Assembly: GCA_002794785.1 (NCBI GenBank)
Contig: NBBA01000027.1
Coordinates: 1-64,000, forward strand
Direction: 5' to 3'
DNA: 64,000 bases
From: Coniferiporia sulphurascens
Lineage: Eukaryota; Basidiomycota; Agaricomycetes; Hymenochaetales; Hymenochaetaceae
The notes beneath the pieces were generated by a model. It was not told the origin of the DNA. It saw nothing but the letters and a program-made list of their open reading frames with translations, and did not search any database. This document shows, piece after piece, positions 20,010 to 30,623 of the stretch (its first letter is position 1; each line of letters begins with the position of its first letter). The position numbers and the translations under genes are program-made.

Positions 20010-20567
20010 TGTTACAATTTTCCTTTACTTTCACCTTACTGCACTGACTCACTTCTTCTTCGTCATCATCAGTCAGCGCAACTCCCCCATTTCTCTGCCT
20101 TACTCATCCTTATTCGCCTTACGCCATAAGACGCCATGATGACGCCTTATTGCACCATCATGATGTGCTTTGCTTACTGATCACTGTACTTGTATTACCA
20201 AGGCATTCCTTGAGTTTCCATGACCTTCCATAGGCTGGTAAACACACCTAACCAAGTCGCTACAGTAGCAAACACATAGAGTAGCATATAAGCATGTAAC
20301 TTCAGTAGCACAAGCCCTAAGCTTGTGCTCTTTGTTCATACAAGCCCATTATCTGCTACCACCAGTCTACTGTGTGCCACTTGGCCAATAGTCGCTTCGT
20401 CGTAACCCGACTCCACTAAGAAGCATCTGCGTCCACATCATCGATCAGGAAGCCCACCAATGATCACCCTCGACTTATGACATCTAGGAAGCCCCATTGT
20501 CGTAACCATCAGCCACGATGATCAGGAAGCCCTGACGTCGATCACTGCGTAACCGTTGAGCTTAACA
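20010..20567 (+). mobile_element. Solo LTR, copy 3, with 5 bp TSD
   Basis: 558 bp, TGTTACAATT...GAGCTTAACA, flanked by GTATG at 20005-20009 and 20568-20572. It is collinear with copies 1 and 2, including the CATATAAGC box near 20286 and the AGCACAAG/CTTGTGCT hairpin near 20308. It interrupts the RT-RNase H connection of the nested LINE. Confidence 0.92.
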
Positions 20568-21913
20568 GTATGCAGGGACCTGCTGAACCCGGGGGGCTCA
20601 GGCCTGCAAAGAAAGGGAGAAGGGTCTATTAGTTACGTTTTTAAACAATTTACAACCAACGGAGTGTGGGGTGCACCAGAGGCGCAGAGAATGGGTTGTC
20701 TTTATATGCTCAAAATAGAAAGAGAGAGGGGGAACAGAGCAAAGGAAATTAGTGGAATGGGGGGAGGCACCTTTGAAGATGCCCAGGATCCAACGACAGG
20801 CCGTGTTTTGTACCACCTGCAGGCGGTTTACCAGGGTTTTTTGGCGGCAGCCATGGTACCAGACTGGCGCTCCCCATGATAGGACAGAGTGAACACAGGA
20901 GGTATATAGGCGGTGAAGTAGGAGGGCCGATATGCTGCATTGGGTATTGCCTAGTATGCGGAGTGCAGCGAGGGTGGAGAGCCCCTTGGAGTGCATGCGT
21001 TCCACGTGGGGCTTAAAGGAGAGGCTTGGGTCCCACCATATCCCCAGCCATCGCAGTGGGATTGAGGGGCGGATGAGGGTGTTGGGGTCGACCTGTACGC
21101 CAGCAGTGTCCCAGCTGTTATAGCCGGTGCATCACCGAGGAGGGTGGAAATGGAGACACTCTGTCTTGGTGGCTTCGATGTTGAGACCGATGGCGCCGAA
21201 TAGGGTGTCAAGTTGTTGGTAGGTGCGTGCGAGCTCATGGCAGTTGGATGCTACTGAAGGTCCTACACAGATGAGTAAGTGGTCATCAACGTATGCCAGG
21301 ACAGTGGTGCCGGCTTGGTGAAAGTGCTGGAGGACCACCCCTGCGAATATTGTTGACAGGATGGAGGAGACTGGTGATCCCTGGGGGGTGCTGAGGTCGG
21401 GTTTAGGGGCGGTTGGGATGGTGGTGCCATCGAAGGCAACAGCTACCTGCTGGTCTGTCATGAAGGACAGACACCAGTTGGCCATGTCTGGGGCACAACC
21501 GAGGTCTAACAGTTGTCGGTGGAGGAGCTGTGGGTGCACCGAGTCGAAGAAGCCCTGGATGTTGACCGCAAGGACTGAGCACACATGGCCCTCTGAGTGG
21601 GCATGTTCCGCAATCTGTAAAAGGTGTTGGGCTGCGTCATAGACCGAATGGCCCTGACGTCCCCCATATTGGTTAGGTGGCAACCAGTCTCTCGTGTTTG
21701 CGAGGTACTGGAGCCGGTTAGCAATAATCTTTTCGAGGAGTTTCCCTAGGGTCTCTTTGAGGGTGATGGGTCGATATGATCGTGGCGAGAAGGGGTCCTT
21801 CTTGTTTGGCTTCCAGAGCATTACTACTTTTGCCACCCGCCAGCATTCAGGGTGGTGCCCCAAGCGCAAGCAGTCGTTGAAAAGTGTAAGGATCTCCTCA
21901 GGGTAGGCGTCCA
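20568..21913 (-). pseudogene. RT of nested LINE
   Basis: The segment 21913-21132 carries CWRVAKVVMLWKPNKKDPF, NQYGGRQGHSVYD, VNIQGFFDSVHPQ and AYVDDHLLIC (intact YVDD). VDIQGFF is VNIQGFF, so the first catalytic Asp of motif A is Asn. After a frame change near 21130 the thumb continues at 21005-20598 (MRSKGLSTL-type block, RILGNTQCSISALL, LVNRLQVVQNTACRW). Confidence 0.85.
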
Positions 21914-21914
21914 C

Positions 21915-23787
21915 ATGATTCCTCCATGTGTTCATCGTCGGGTCCATCAATGGCCACCTCGATCTGGCGGAAGCGCCGTTTCTTGGGGCATTGAGGTAGG
22001 GTGGTGGGGTGGTCGCCCTTGCAGTTAGTGCAGTAGCGGGGATGAGGGCATTGGTCGCCCTCGACGGCTTCAGAAGCGCAGGATGCGCATGACTTACGGT
22101 GGTTGCAGGTGAGGTGTCCTCCCCTGCAGTCGGCGCAGCAGGGCTGGGCACGGCAACCCCTCGTTCCATGGCCTAGGCCCTGGCAGCACTCACATTGTGT
22201 GAGGCTGGGGTGATAGGGTGGGACTGAGAGGGTGAGGGCAGAGCCAAATAGCCATACATGCGGGTGCTTGAGGAGTTGCGCCCAGATGGATCCATCAGGG
22301 TCGGAAAAGGAGAACGCCACAGGGCACTTCTGGAGGGTCTGGAGGTGCTCCTCTGTGGTGGTGAAGTGGGGGTCGATGACGAAGTTGAGGGGGCGGAGTG
22401 TCAGGTTGTTCCGGATTTCGGCCATTAGGGCCTTGGGGGAGATGGTGTGGCCATTCTGGCTGAAGAGGTAGTCGATGCATGGCACCATAGAGATGCGGAG
22501 TGCCGACCAGGGACGGACACGGACGGGGGTGAGCATATACTGCTCGGGGATCTTGTCGACCGGGACTGAGAGGCAATGCTCGTGCATGTGGGCTGCAAAG
22601 GCCGTGGAGTGATGATTGATGATCGTGTCCATGGCTGGGGAGGCACAAGCGGGGTGCTTGGCGAAGGAGGTCACGAGGTTCCCTTTTACATTAAAAGAGG
22701 AGGCCAAGACCGTGACCTCGTCAGCAGTGGGGAGGGATGAGAAAAACTCATGGGTGGTGGCAGTGAGGTGCATTGCTGGGAGCTGAATCTCGGACTTGAG
22801 TGAGATGGCCGGGGTGAGGACCAGGGTCAGGTCTTTGGCATACATCGGGGGTGGGGGCGGGACTTGGCGCTGCTTCTTCTTTTTCTTGTGCATTACCGTT
22901 GTGAAGACAGTGCTGGGAACTGGAGCCGCTGGGTTGGGGTTGGAGGCGGTGGGTGGGGCCGCTGCGGCTGCCACCTGGGTGTAGGAGGTTGGTGCCATGG
23001 TGATTGCAGCCTTGGTGGTGGTGGTGGGTGCCTGGGCCTTTTGCACCTGGGGGGCACGGGGGGTGGGCCGGTTGACCAGGGTTGAGACCTGTTGGGAGAT
23101 GGAGGCTACTTCTGTGGAGAGCTGCTTAACAATGTTAGTCAGCACGGCCACATCAGGCGAAATGTTAGTGGTGCCGGGGGTCCTTGTCTGGGCAGAGGGT
23201 TGGGGGGCGGTGGCCGGGGTCCTTTGACGGGGGAGAGCTGGGGCGAAGGGTGCTGGGAGGGAGGCTTCTGCCCCCTTCCTTGCAAAGTTGTAGGCCATCT
23301 CCATATTACGGGAGACGATGTATTGGGGGTCCTTCTCGTCCCTAATGATGCTGGCGATGGTTTGCTGGAGATTCCAGAAGAGGTCCCCTACAAACTGGGC
23401 GGTGGCCGTGTCTGTCTCTGTGATGTTGGTGCAGAGGGTCTTCCAGTCGAAGTCCTCCAAAGCATGGGAAAGGGGGTACATAAAACCCACTGTGTGCGGC
23501 TCAAACTGGTCTCGAGGGTGGGGGCAGGGGGTGTGTGGGGAGAGGCTCTTGGCGGAGTGCTTATGGGTGAGTGGTGGCGAGGGAGTGTGCAGATTCTCGA
23601 GGATGTCCTCCATCCTGCCGGGCTCATTGGAGCCGGCCGGGGGGTTGGAGCCTTCGGACAGGGGGTGGCTGATGTGCATGAAAGATCGAGTGAACTTGGT
23701 GTTCGAGACGCCAATGACGGGAGATGGAGCGAGCTGGAGTGTGTCTGGGGACGACGCTGGGAGGCCTGGGTCGATTTGGGCAGGGGT
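21915..23787 (-). pseudogene. LINE ORF1, Gag-like protein, 5'-truncated
   Basis: The open frame 23679-21898 gives 593 residues of ORF1, with more N-terminal sequence up to 23787 in another frame. It has RDEKDPQYIVSRN, ARKGAEASLPAPF, a KKKKKQRQ patch, LPTADEVTVLASSFN, IDYLFSQNGHTISPK, and the knuckles CECCQGLGHGTRGC, CCADCRGGHLTCNH and CTNCKGDHP. The authentic end reads DGPDDEHMEES, then TGA in the ATGA overlap; the apparent tail SCGRLP is read into the nested LINE. The 5' end is missing at 23787. Confidence 0.87.
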
Positions 23788-24427
23788 GGGCCCTAACTAC
23801 ATAACAACAGAGGCGCCCGTCATTGCACAATGCACGAAACTGGGTGGGGGCCCTGCTCCCTGAAGGGTGCCAAAGTGGGAAGGGCCCCTATTAGAACAAC
23901 AAATGTGGAAAGAAGGAGGAATACATATCACTACAGCCAAGCCAAATGGATGACATCAGGTGAAAAGGGGGTAGCTTAGAATTGGAAAGGGAGGGCAAGA
24001 GTGCCGGCTGGGACATATGTGGGAGAGTCCGAAAGGCAGTCATAGCTCAGAGGAAAAGGGGGGGAGCGCACCTGAAAGCTCCAAGAGAGCTGGGTCCAGG
24101 TCCTGAGTACAGGGTCCAAGCATATGACTCATGTATTCCCGGAGGAGGTCCAAGTCCATATCTTCATTGGTCAGGTGTCCCTCCAGCTCCATTGCTGTGA
24201 AAGCCAAGTGGATGGTGGCGGAGGTTCAGTCAGAGAGGCGGTTAAGGTGCCCTGTCAGCTTTAGCCAGCAGCGCAAAACCTGGAGGCGGTTTTCATCGGC
24301 CCACTCAGTGTGGTGGGTCGGAAGTGGGTCACAGGGTGGCCAGACCTTGCGGATCCATGGTCAGAATGTGTGACATCCACCCAGTATGTGGGCGGTTGAC
24401 TGGGCCAGCCAGGGGGGGTGGTTGTGC
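23788..24427 (-). mobile_element. LINE 3' fragment starting inside the 3' UTR hairpin
   Basis: Runs from the second hairpin arm (GGGCCCTAACTAC) up through the 3' UTR and the ORF2 C-terminus to WHNHPPW. The outer hairpin arm, GGAATAAT and tail are missing, so the left junction with the neighbouring ORF1 lies exactly in the G/C-rich stem. No TSD was found. Confidence 0.8.
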
Positions 24428-24487
24428 CCGAGACCCTGGCACCACTCACATTGGGTGAGGGTGGGGCGGACAGGTGGGACTGAGAGC
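24428..24487 (-). pseudogene. 60 bp scrap of LINE ORF1 zinc knuckle fused to ORF2 end
   Basis: Reads LSVPPVRPTLTQCEWCQGLG on the - strand, the start of the first ORF1 zinc knuckle, then passes in frame into HNHPPWLAQST of the ORF2 C-terminal motif. About 2-4 kb of normal LINE sequence is absent between these points. Confidence 0.75.
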
Positions 24488-24705
24488 TGGAGGGCCACCT
24501 GACCGACAAGGATATGGACCTGGACCTCCTACAGGACTACATGCGTCGTATGCTCAGACACCGAACCCAGGACTCGGACCCAGCCCTTTTGGAGCTCTCA
24601 GGTACACTCCCCCCATTCCCTCATGATTAATGCCCGTCTTTCGGATTCCTATGGATACATCTCAGCTGGCACTCTTGCCATCCCTTTCTCAATTCTAAGC
24701 TTCCT
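24488..24705 (+). mobile_element. LINE 3' fragment (ORF2 end and part of 3' UTR)
   Basis: Starts GGCCACCTGACCGACAAGG (GHLTDKDMDLDLLQDYM), passes the ORF2 stop and ends in the 3' UTR at CTAAGCTTCCT, where the module begins with CATCC. Neither end has a TSD that I can see. Confidence 0.78.
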
Positions 24706-26030
24706 CATCCTTCTTGTCCTCTTACCACCACCATCTCTGGTTTTCACTGGGGGTCATCTCGGGGTTCGTTGCAGCAACCCATGCTCTGGTCTGGTATTCT
24801 ACTGGGTCGACATGAAAGAAGGCTTCCGACTACACACCTTTTATAAAGGAGTGTTGCTTGCTGGTCGCCGAGGCACTGTAGTGGCATTGTCTGATGGTGC
24901 GAAAGGGGCTCACACCCGCCAGGGGGCAGGCAACCCATCGTTAACGTTGCAGTGGGGGGGGATGGCTCAGTGAGTACCAAGATCCTTCTTCACATCTGCC
25001 GTGCTCTCTCAGGGCATGGTGCTCGGCTGGTCCGCCTCTCGGTGGCGCAAGGGGCGCATGCCTGCCAGTCAGGGGGGGACATGACGTTAACGTCCCCACA
25101 CCCGTGTGGGGGGGGGGGTAACCCTCTGCCCTTCAGCAGTCGGCTTCGGTTGGGAGACCTCGGGTTCAGGGAAACTCGGATCTGACCTTCGGGTCAGGAC
25201 TTAAAATCCTGGGGCCGCATTGTCCCTGGCAAGACAAACCATAAAAACTGCTGCCCCAAACCCCAAAAGGGTCTCTGATGACGGCACTAGTTGCTATAAG
25301 GAGATAGGGGCTTCATAACACATGGCGTTGCGGTAAGAACCAGCCGACGTGAAAGCGACAGGCCACCATGGGCCTCTTGGGGGATAAACGCTGGGGCCCA
25401 CCCTGCAGTCGCGGGAGGTTCTTGGTAGCTGGCCCCACACCATCAAAGTGGTTGGGTGCTGGTACCCCTCGAGAGGTGGTTAGTCTGAGCAGACTCCCTG
25501 GCGGTTGTAACAAGCACTGGGGTCCAAGTGATGGCGACACATCAACTTCGGTACATTGCGGATCCAGAAGCGGGCCTTGTGCCTGGGTATTCCCCTTTGG
25601 GGCTCTGAAGCGTGTGCTGGGGAACAGGAAACTTTGGGGGGGCCTAGGAAACCCCTCCACTATGGAGCGAGCTGTAGCGGTGGGGGATAGTTTCCTCCAC
25701 TGGCTCCAGAGCACTAAATCTGGCATGGGTGTGCATAGGAGTAAGTCCTATTGTGTGCTTAAGTTGATTCCCAGAAACGAGCGGCACTCTACAGTGGAAA
25801 GTGGAGTAAGGGGGGGAATGTGTAGGGTAGGGGGGGCACCCAATGGGTGGGGTAGTGCCTACGGTGCCGTGACCCCCACTCGGAATGTCTCCCTGGCGCG
25901 GCACACCCTTCCCAATCCAGCGTGCTGTAGAGGACAGTGTGTCAGGTATAAGTCCTACCAGTCAGGCATCTATGTCACAAGGAAGGTGCACATGTAGTGG
26001 GGTCCCGCAAGGGCGCCCTTTAATTCTGGC
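24706..26030 (+). repeat. Noncoding 1.3 kb module, copy a (complete)
   Basis: About 1325 bp from CATCCTTCTTG to TTTAATTCTGGC. Recognisable internal blocks: TTTATAAAGGAG near 24840, a G8 run near 24953, GACGTTAACGTCCCC at 25084, ACTGCTGCCCC near 25248, TGATGACGGCACTAG at 25276 and GGCGCC near the end. The ORFs across it are short, differ between copies and resemble nothing I recognise. It has no A tail of its own and no inverted repeats. Confidence 0.8.
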
Positions 26031-26525
26031 AGGTGCCATCCGGCTCTCCTTTGCCATGATGGACCTAGACGGTCACCCAACTGATGAGGATATGGACCTG
26101 GACCTCCTTCGGGAATACATGAGTTGTATGCTTGGACCCCAACCCCAGGACCCGGACCCGGCTCTCTTGGAGCTTTCAGGTACGCTTCCCCCCTTTTCCT
26201 TGGTTCAGTGACTGCCTTTCGGACTCTCCCTCGTATGTCCTGGCCGGTGCTCTCGCCCTCCCTTTCCTATTCTAAGCTACCCCCTTTACCTGCCTTCACC
26301 CGCTTGGTCTCGTTGTAGCAATATGTATTCCTCTCCCTCACTTCTCCTTTACTAATAGGGACCCTTCCCACCTTGGCACCCTTCGGGGAGCAGGGTCCCT
26401 GCCCAGTTTCGTGCATTGTGCAATGATGGGTGCCTCTGTTGTTATGTAGTTAGGGCCCCCCCTTCAGGGGGGCAGCTTGTAATTAGGTAATACTGCAGGA
26501 ATAATAAAATAAAATAAAATAAAAA
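24706..26525 (+). mobile_element. Chimeric retroelement a: noncoding module fused to LINE 3' end
   Basis: A complete module (24706-26030) is joined to the LINE ORF2 C-terminus at GCAGGTGCCATCCGGCTC. It continues through LLELSGTLPPFSLVQ and the 3' UTR hairpins to a (TAAAA)n tail ending near 26525. Module and LINE share one orientation and one 3' tail, as expected if a single cDNA covered both. No clear TSD was found because the flanks are different LINE scraps. Confidence 0.75.
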
Positions 26526-26895
26526 CCTCCTAAGGGACTACATGCATCATATGCTCGGACCCCAAACCCAGGACTCGGACCCAGCCCTTTTGGAGCTATC
26601 AGGTATGCTCCCCCCCTTTCCTCCTGACTAGCGCCTGCCTTTTGAATTCCCCATGACACGTCTCAGCCGGCGCTCTCGCCCTCCCTTTCCTTTTCTAAGC
26701 TTCTTACTTTAACCTGCCCTCACCCGCATGGCCTGTTCGTAGCGATATGTATCCCTCCTTCTCAGTTTCTCTTCCCTTTTTAATAGGGGCTCTTCACACT
26801 TCGGCACCCTTTGGGGAGCAGAGCCCCGCCCAGTTTTGTACGATGTGCAATGGCGGGCACCTCTGTTGTTATGTAGTTAGGGCCCCCCCTTCAGG
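26526..26895 (+). mobile_element. LINE 3' fragment ending inside the 3' UTR hairpin
   Basis: Starts CCTCCTAAGGGACTACATG (ORF2 codons LLRDYMHHMLGP) and ends at GGGCCCCCCCTTCAGG, the first arm and loop of the 3' hairpin. The second arm and tail are replaced by an endonuclease-coding segment of the next LINE. This is the second junction in the window at this stem. Confidence 0.8.
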
Positions 26896-27581
26896 ACCCA
26901 TCCCCACCCACTGTCATTTTGATTCAGGAACCCCCCTGGTACCAAGTCGGCCTCCAACCATCCCTTACTGACCCCACCGGAATACCGGTCCTCAATGTAC
27001 CCTCCCTCCCCAGGTACATAGCCGTCCTACCCCCAGCCACGCAGCCCCGGGTGGTCACCTATGTTTCCTGTGCCATCCCCACCACCTCATGGTCCGTCCT
27101 TGGGGCCGCCTCATCCGGCACTGATGTCCTCACCATCGAAATCTGAGCCCATCTGATGATCCACCTGTGCAATTTTTATGGAATGCATGCGCCAGACCAC
27201 ACCACCACCACCCCACAATACCCAGGTGAGTTGTTCCTCTATACAATCCTGCCAGCATTGGCCTCCACCCTCCTAGTGGCAGGCGACTTCAACCATCACC
27301 ACCACTCATGGTCCAATCTCCTCACCACTCGGCAGGAGGACTTGAGGGCGCAACCCCTTGATGACTTCTTCCGAGAGCATGGCCTCGCGCCAGCTCACCT
27401 CCCGGACTCTGACTCACAGCCCGTTGACACTCGTCAGCAGTGCCCTATTGACATGATCTGGGCCCCACCCACCATCAACCCCGACTCCATCATAGACTCG
27501 GGCTCGTCAACCACCTCACCACTGTCCAACCACGCCATGCTATGCTGGTCCTTGCCATCTCAACCCCACCCCCTGTCATGA
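26896..27581 (+). pseudogene. LINE endonuclease fragment (SDH changed to SNH)
   Basis: Motifs: MIQEPPWYQVG, TYVSCAIPTTSWS, LCNFYGMHAPD, VAGDFNHHHHSWS, CPIDMIWAPP, PLSNHAML. A TGA after VLTIEI marks an interruption. The catalytic SDH triplet reads SNH. The N-terminal LQWN motif is missing because of the 5' truncation. Confidence 0.83.
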
Positions 27582-29613
27582 AAACCCGCCAGCTTCTCCC
27601 AGACAACAGAGAAACGTGGACCGATATCGCCTTCCCATCACTCGAAACCGCCTTCCGGCTCCCAGTGGGCGACACCACCACCCTAAACACGAAAGCGCAG
27701 GCAGTGGTCGACTCCATGATCACTGCCCTCGCCCCCTTCACCCGACTCGCCAAGCCATGCAAAACCGAGGTCCCCTGGTGGACTCCGACATGCAAATCGC
27801 TCCTCCAGGTGATAACGATGGCCACCACCCCCCTTCAGCGATCAGCAGCCCGCCATGCATTCAAACGTGGCGTACGAGCGGCCAAGCGGCATTTCTACGC
27901 TGACCAAGCCGACTCTGTGGACGCCTCCAACATCTGGAGCTGGGCCAAACGTGGCCTGGGCAACCGACCCACACCCATACCATCGCTAAGAAAGGGCGAT
28001 GGCACCTTCACCCAATCAGACGATGAGAAAGGTGAGCTCTTCTGCACGACCTTCTTCATGCCTCCCCCACCCCTGGTAGTGGTCGACACCCCACCACCAC
28101 CCCCCCAACCAGCTGCCCCACCTATACTCCTCGCAGAGCTTACAGGGGCACTGGCCGACACCTCCAACTTGTCAGCCCCAGGCCTCTTGGGGATCGGCTA
28201 CTGCCCACTCAAATGGGTGGTAGACACCTACCCTGAAGAGATACTTACCCTTTTCAACGACTGCCTGCGCATGGGACACCATCCCAAGTGCTGGCGGGCA
28301 GCAAAAGTGGTAATGCTGCAGAAGCCTAACAAGAAGGACCCATTCTTGCCGAGATCTTATTGGCCCATCACCCTCGAGGAGACCTTAGGGAAACTCCTGG
28401 AAAAGATCATAGCTAACCGGCTCCAGTTCCTCGCTAACACATGGGACTGGCTGCCACCTAACCAATATGGGGGGCATCAAGGACACTCAGTCTACGACAC
28501 CGCCCAGCACCTCCTACAGATTGCAGAACAAGCCCATGCAGAGGGCCTTGTACACTCGGTCCTCGCAGTCAACATACAGGGTTTCTTCGATTCAGTGCAC
28601 CCACAACTCCTCCACTGACAACTGCTGGACCTCCAGTGCCCGCCTGACATGGCGGACTGGTGCCTGTCCTTCATGACGGAGCAGCAAGTCGCCATTGCCT
28701 TCGACAGCACCACCCTCCCAACTGCCCACAAACCCGACCTCGGCACCCCTCAGGGATCGCCAGTATCCCCTATCCTGTCTACCATATTCACGGGCATGGT
28801 CCTCCGGAAATTTCACCAAACCGGCACCACCGCCCTCGCATACACTGACAACCACCTCCTTGTGCATGTCGGCCCCAGCATGGCAGACAACTGCCAACAA
28901 CTCGCCACCGCCTACCATCAACTCGACGCTCTCTTCGGTGACATCAGTCTCAACATTGAGGCCACCAAAACAGAGTGCCTACACTTCCACCTGCCCAGGC
29001 GACGTTCCCCAGCATACACCAACTGGGACTCAGCCGGGGTTCAGGTCGACCCAACCACACTCATCCGACCCTCTATCCCCCTCGCTGGCTGGGGATATGG
29101 TGGGACCCCGCCCTCACCTTCAAGGCCCATGTTGAGTGAATGCACTCCAAAGGCCTCTCCACCCTTGCCGCCCTCCGCATCCTCGGCAACACCGAACGCG
29201 GCATCTCGGCCCTCCTCCTCCACCGCCTATACACAGCCTGCATCCACTCCGTTCTTACATGGGGGGCACCGGTCTGGTACCATGGGCGGTGCCAAAAAAC
29301 CTTAGTAAGCCACCTGCAGGCCGTGCAAAACACGGCATGCAGATGGATTCTCAGCATCTACAAAGGTGCCTCTCCTTTTTCCACAAATTTTCTTTGCTCC
29401 CTCCCCCCCTTTCTTATTACTTTGAATATGCAAAAACCCTTCACTCTCTGCACCTTTGGTGCACCCTGCACTCTGTCAGTAGAAAACGCTATTATAAAAC
29501 CATAACTAACCGCCCCTTCTCCACTTCTCTGCAGGTCCGGGTCCCCTGGGTTCAACCAGTCCCTGCATACACTCATCCCCCATGGACAGACCCCCTGGCA
29601 TTTATGGATGGCA
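27542..29613 (+). pseudogene. LINE RT region in several frames (YTDN active site)
   Basis: The open segment 27542-28618 holds the linker and RT N-terminus up to VNIQGFFDSVHPQLLH, then TGA in place of the CGA codon seen in sisters. 28649-29305 holds GTPQGSPVSPILS and AYTDNHLLVHVG, where YxDD has become YTDN. 29140-29505 holds the thumb (STLAALRILGNTERGI, LVSHLQAVQNTACRW). Another TGA occurs in VE*MHS near 29135. The RT is inactive by several criteria. Confidence 0.83.
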
Positions 29614-30289
29614 CCCCCCCTCTATCTCCACTCTGAAGGAAGTGGCGACTCACACCCTCAGTGAGCGTTGGTCCCTGCAAACGGCCCACCCCCTAGCCTC
29701 TACAGCTGACAAATACCTGGCAGTAACAGGGCCCCCCACCTGGCAACTGAGAAAGCTAATCACCATCTCAGTCAACCACCCCCGCTCAGAGCTCACTGCA
29801 GTGGTGCAGGTCCTCTGTTGGGCTGGTCCCTATGGGGGCTACTGGCTGAGCTTCGACTCGGCCTACTGGTGCAGACATGGCCTGATCTCCCACTGCAGAT
29901 GGCACAACCACCCACCCTGGCCAGCACAGTCAACCTCCCATGTCCTAGGTGGATGCGAAACATTCCAGCCCTGGGTACGACGAGTCTGGCCTAGAAGCGA
30001 CTCCCTCCCTGTCCACCACACTGAATGGGCGGACAAAAACCACCTCCTAGTCCTCAGACGCTGGCTACGTCTTACAGGCCACCTCAACCGAATGTCCAAC
30101 CGCACAGCTGGAGCTATTCGCCTCGCCTTTGCAGCTATGGACCTGGATGGACTCCCGACCGACAACGACCTGGACTTGGACACCCTCAGGGGCTACGTGC
30201 GCAGGTTGCTCGGATCCAGGACTCAGGACGCAGACCCAGCCCTTTTGGAGCTCTCAGGTACGCTCCCACCATTTCCCTCTGACTCTTGA
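29614..30289 (+). pseudogene. Family B ORF2 C-terminus
   Basis: Reads LASTADKYLAVTGPPTWQLRKL, LCWAGPYGGYWLSFDSAYWCRHG, LISHCRWHNHPPWPAQSTSHVLGGC, HHTEWADKNHLLVLRRWL and the end LLELSGTLPPFPSDS. The ORF actually opens at 29582 inside the host LINE, so its first ten codons come from the host. The RNase H catalytic core is absent. Confidence 0.85.
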
Positions 30290-30623
30290 TCACCCTTCGG
30301 ATTCCCCATTGGTTTCTTCTATGGCGCTTGCAGCCGCTCCTTTCCTCTTCTAAGGGACTCCCCATTGCCTGATCTTGCTCTTTGCCGGGTACGGCGTTTC
30401 GTAGTTGCAATATGTATGCCTCCTCCTTTCCTTCCTCTATCTTACCCTAATAGGGCGCATAAGTACACTAGGCCTCACCCAAGAGGCATGCACCCCGCCC
30501 AGTTTCGCTCGATGAGTGATGACGGGCGCCTCAGTAGTTAGGTAGTTTACAGGCGGCCCCTACGAGGCCGCAGGTGTATTGCGTAGCTCAGTAGGAATAA
30601 TAAATTTTTAAAAAAAAAAAAAA
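29614..30623 (+). mobile_element. Nested 5'-truncated LINE, family B, 14 bp TSD
   Basis: Starts in the RNase H/connection region (SISTLKEVATHTLSERW) and ends in the family B 3' UTR: TAGTTTACAGGCGGCCCC, a differently sequenced hairpin, then AGTAGGAATAATAAATTTTT and a long A run. It is flanked by ATTTATGGATGGCA (29600-29613) and ATTTACAGATGGCA (30624-30637), two transitions apart. The target is the FMNGR codons of the host ORF2. Confidence 0.93.

Larger units (their letters stand above)
18428..21913 (-). mobile_element. 5'-truncated LINE nested at an ORF1/ORF2 junction, 13 bp TSD
   Basis: A 3.5 kb family A copy starting in the RT N-terminus (DAYPEEILTLFNDC). It ends in a (TTTTA)n-type tail, seen on the + strand at 18430-18465. 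It is flanked by CATGATTCCTCCA at 18415-18427 and 21914-21926. The target is the last codons of the host ORF1, so the insertion separates ORF1 (21927 up) from ORF2 (18417 down). A solo LTR (20010-20567) later inserted into it. Confidence 0.95.
13794..23787 (-). mobile_element. LINE copy, family A, split by a solo LTR and by a 3.5 kb LINE
   Basis: Its pieces are 13794-14315 (3' UTR start to ORF2 C-terminus), 14877-18427 (rest of ORF2) and 21927-23787 (ORF1). They rejoin exactly once the LTR (TSD AGTGT) and the nested LINE (TSD CATGATTCCTCCA) are removed. The outermost ends are missing: the 3' tail is cut at 13794 against the complete LINE, and the ORF1 5' end is cut at 23787 against another LINE's 3' hairpin. 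Confidence 0.88.

Noticed and set aside
25368..25997. Open frame of about 209 codons across module a
   Set aside because: Not conserved in copies b, c, d or g, low-complexity, and no recognisable motif; probably chance in GC-rich DNA.
24706..26030. The 1.3 kb module as a Helitron or MITE
   Set aside because: No TC...CTRR ends with a 3' hairpin, no terminal inverted repeats and no TSD around the module alone; its 3' end is always fused to LINE sequence.
24700..26535. CTTCCT/ACCTCC as a TSD of chimera a
   Set aside because: Only a partial match, and the flanks are different points of LINE sequence, so the host does not rejoin.
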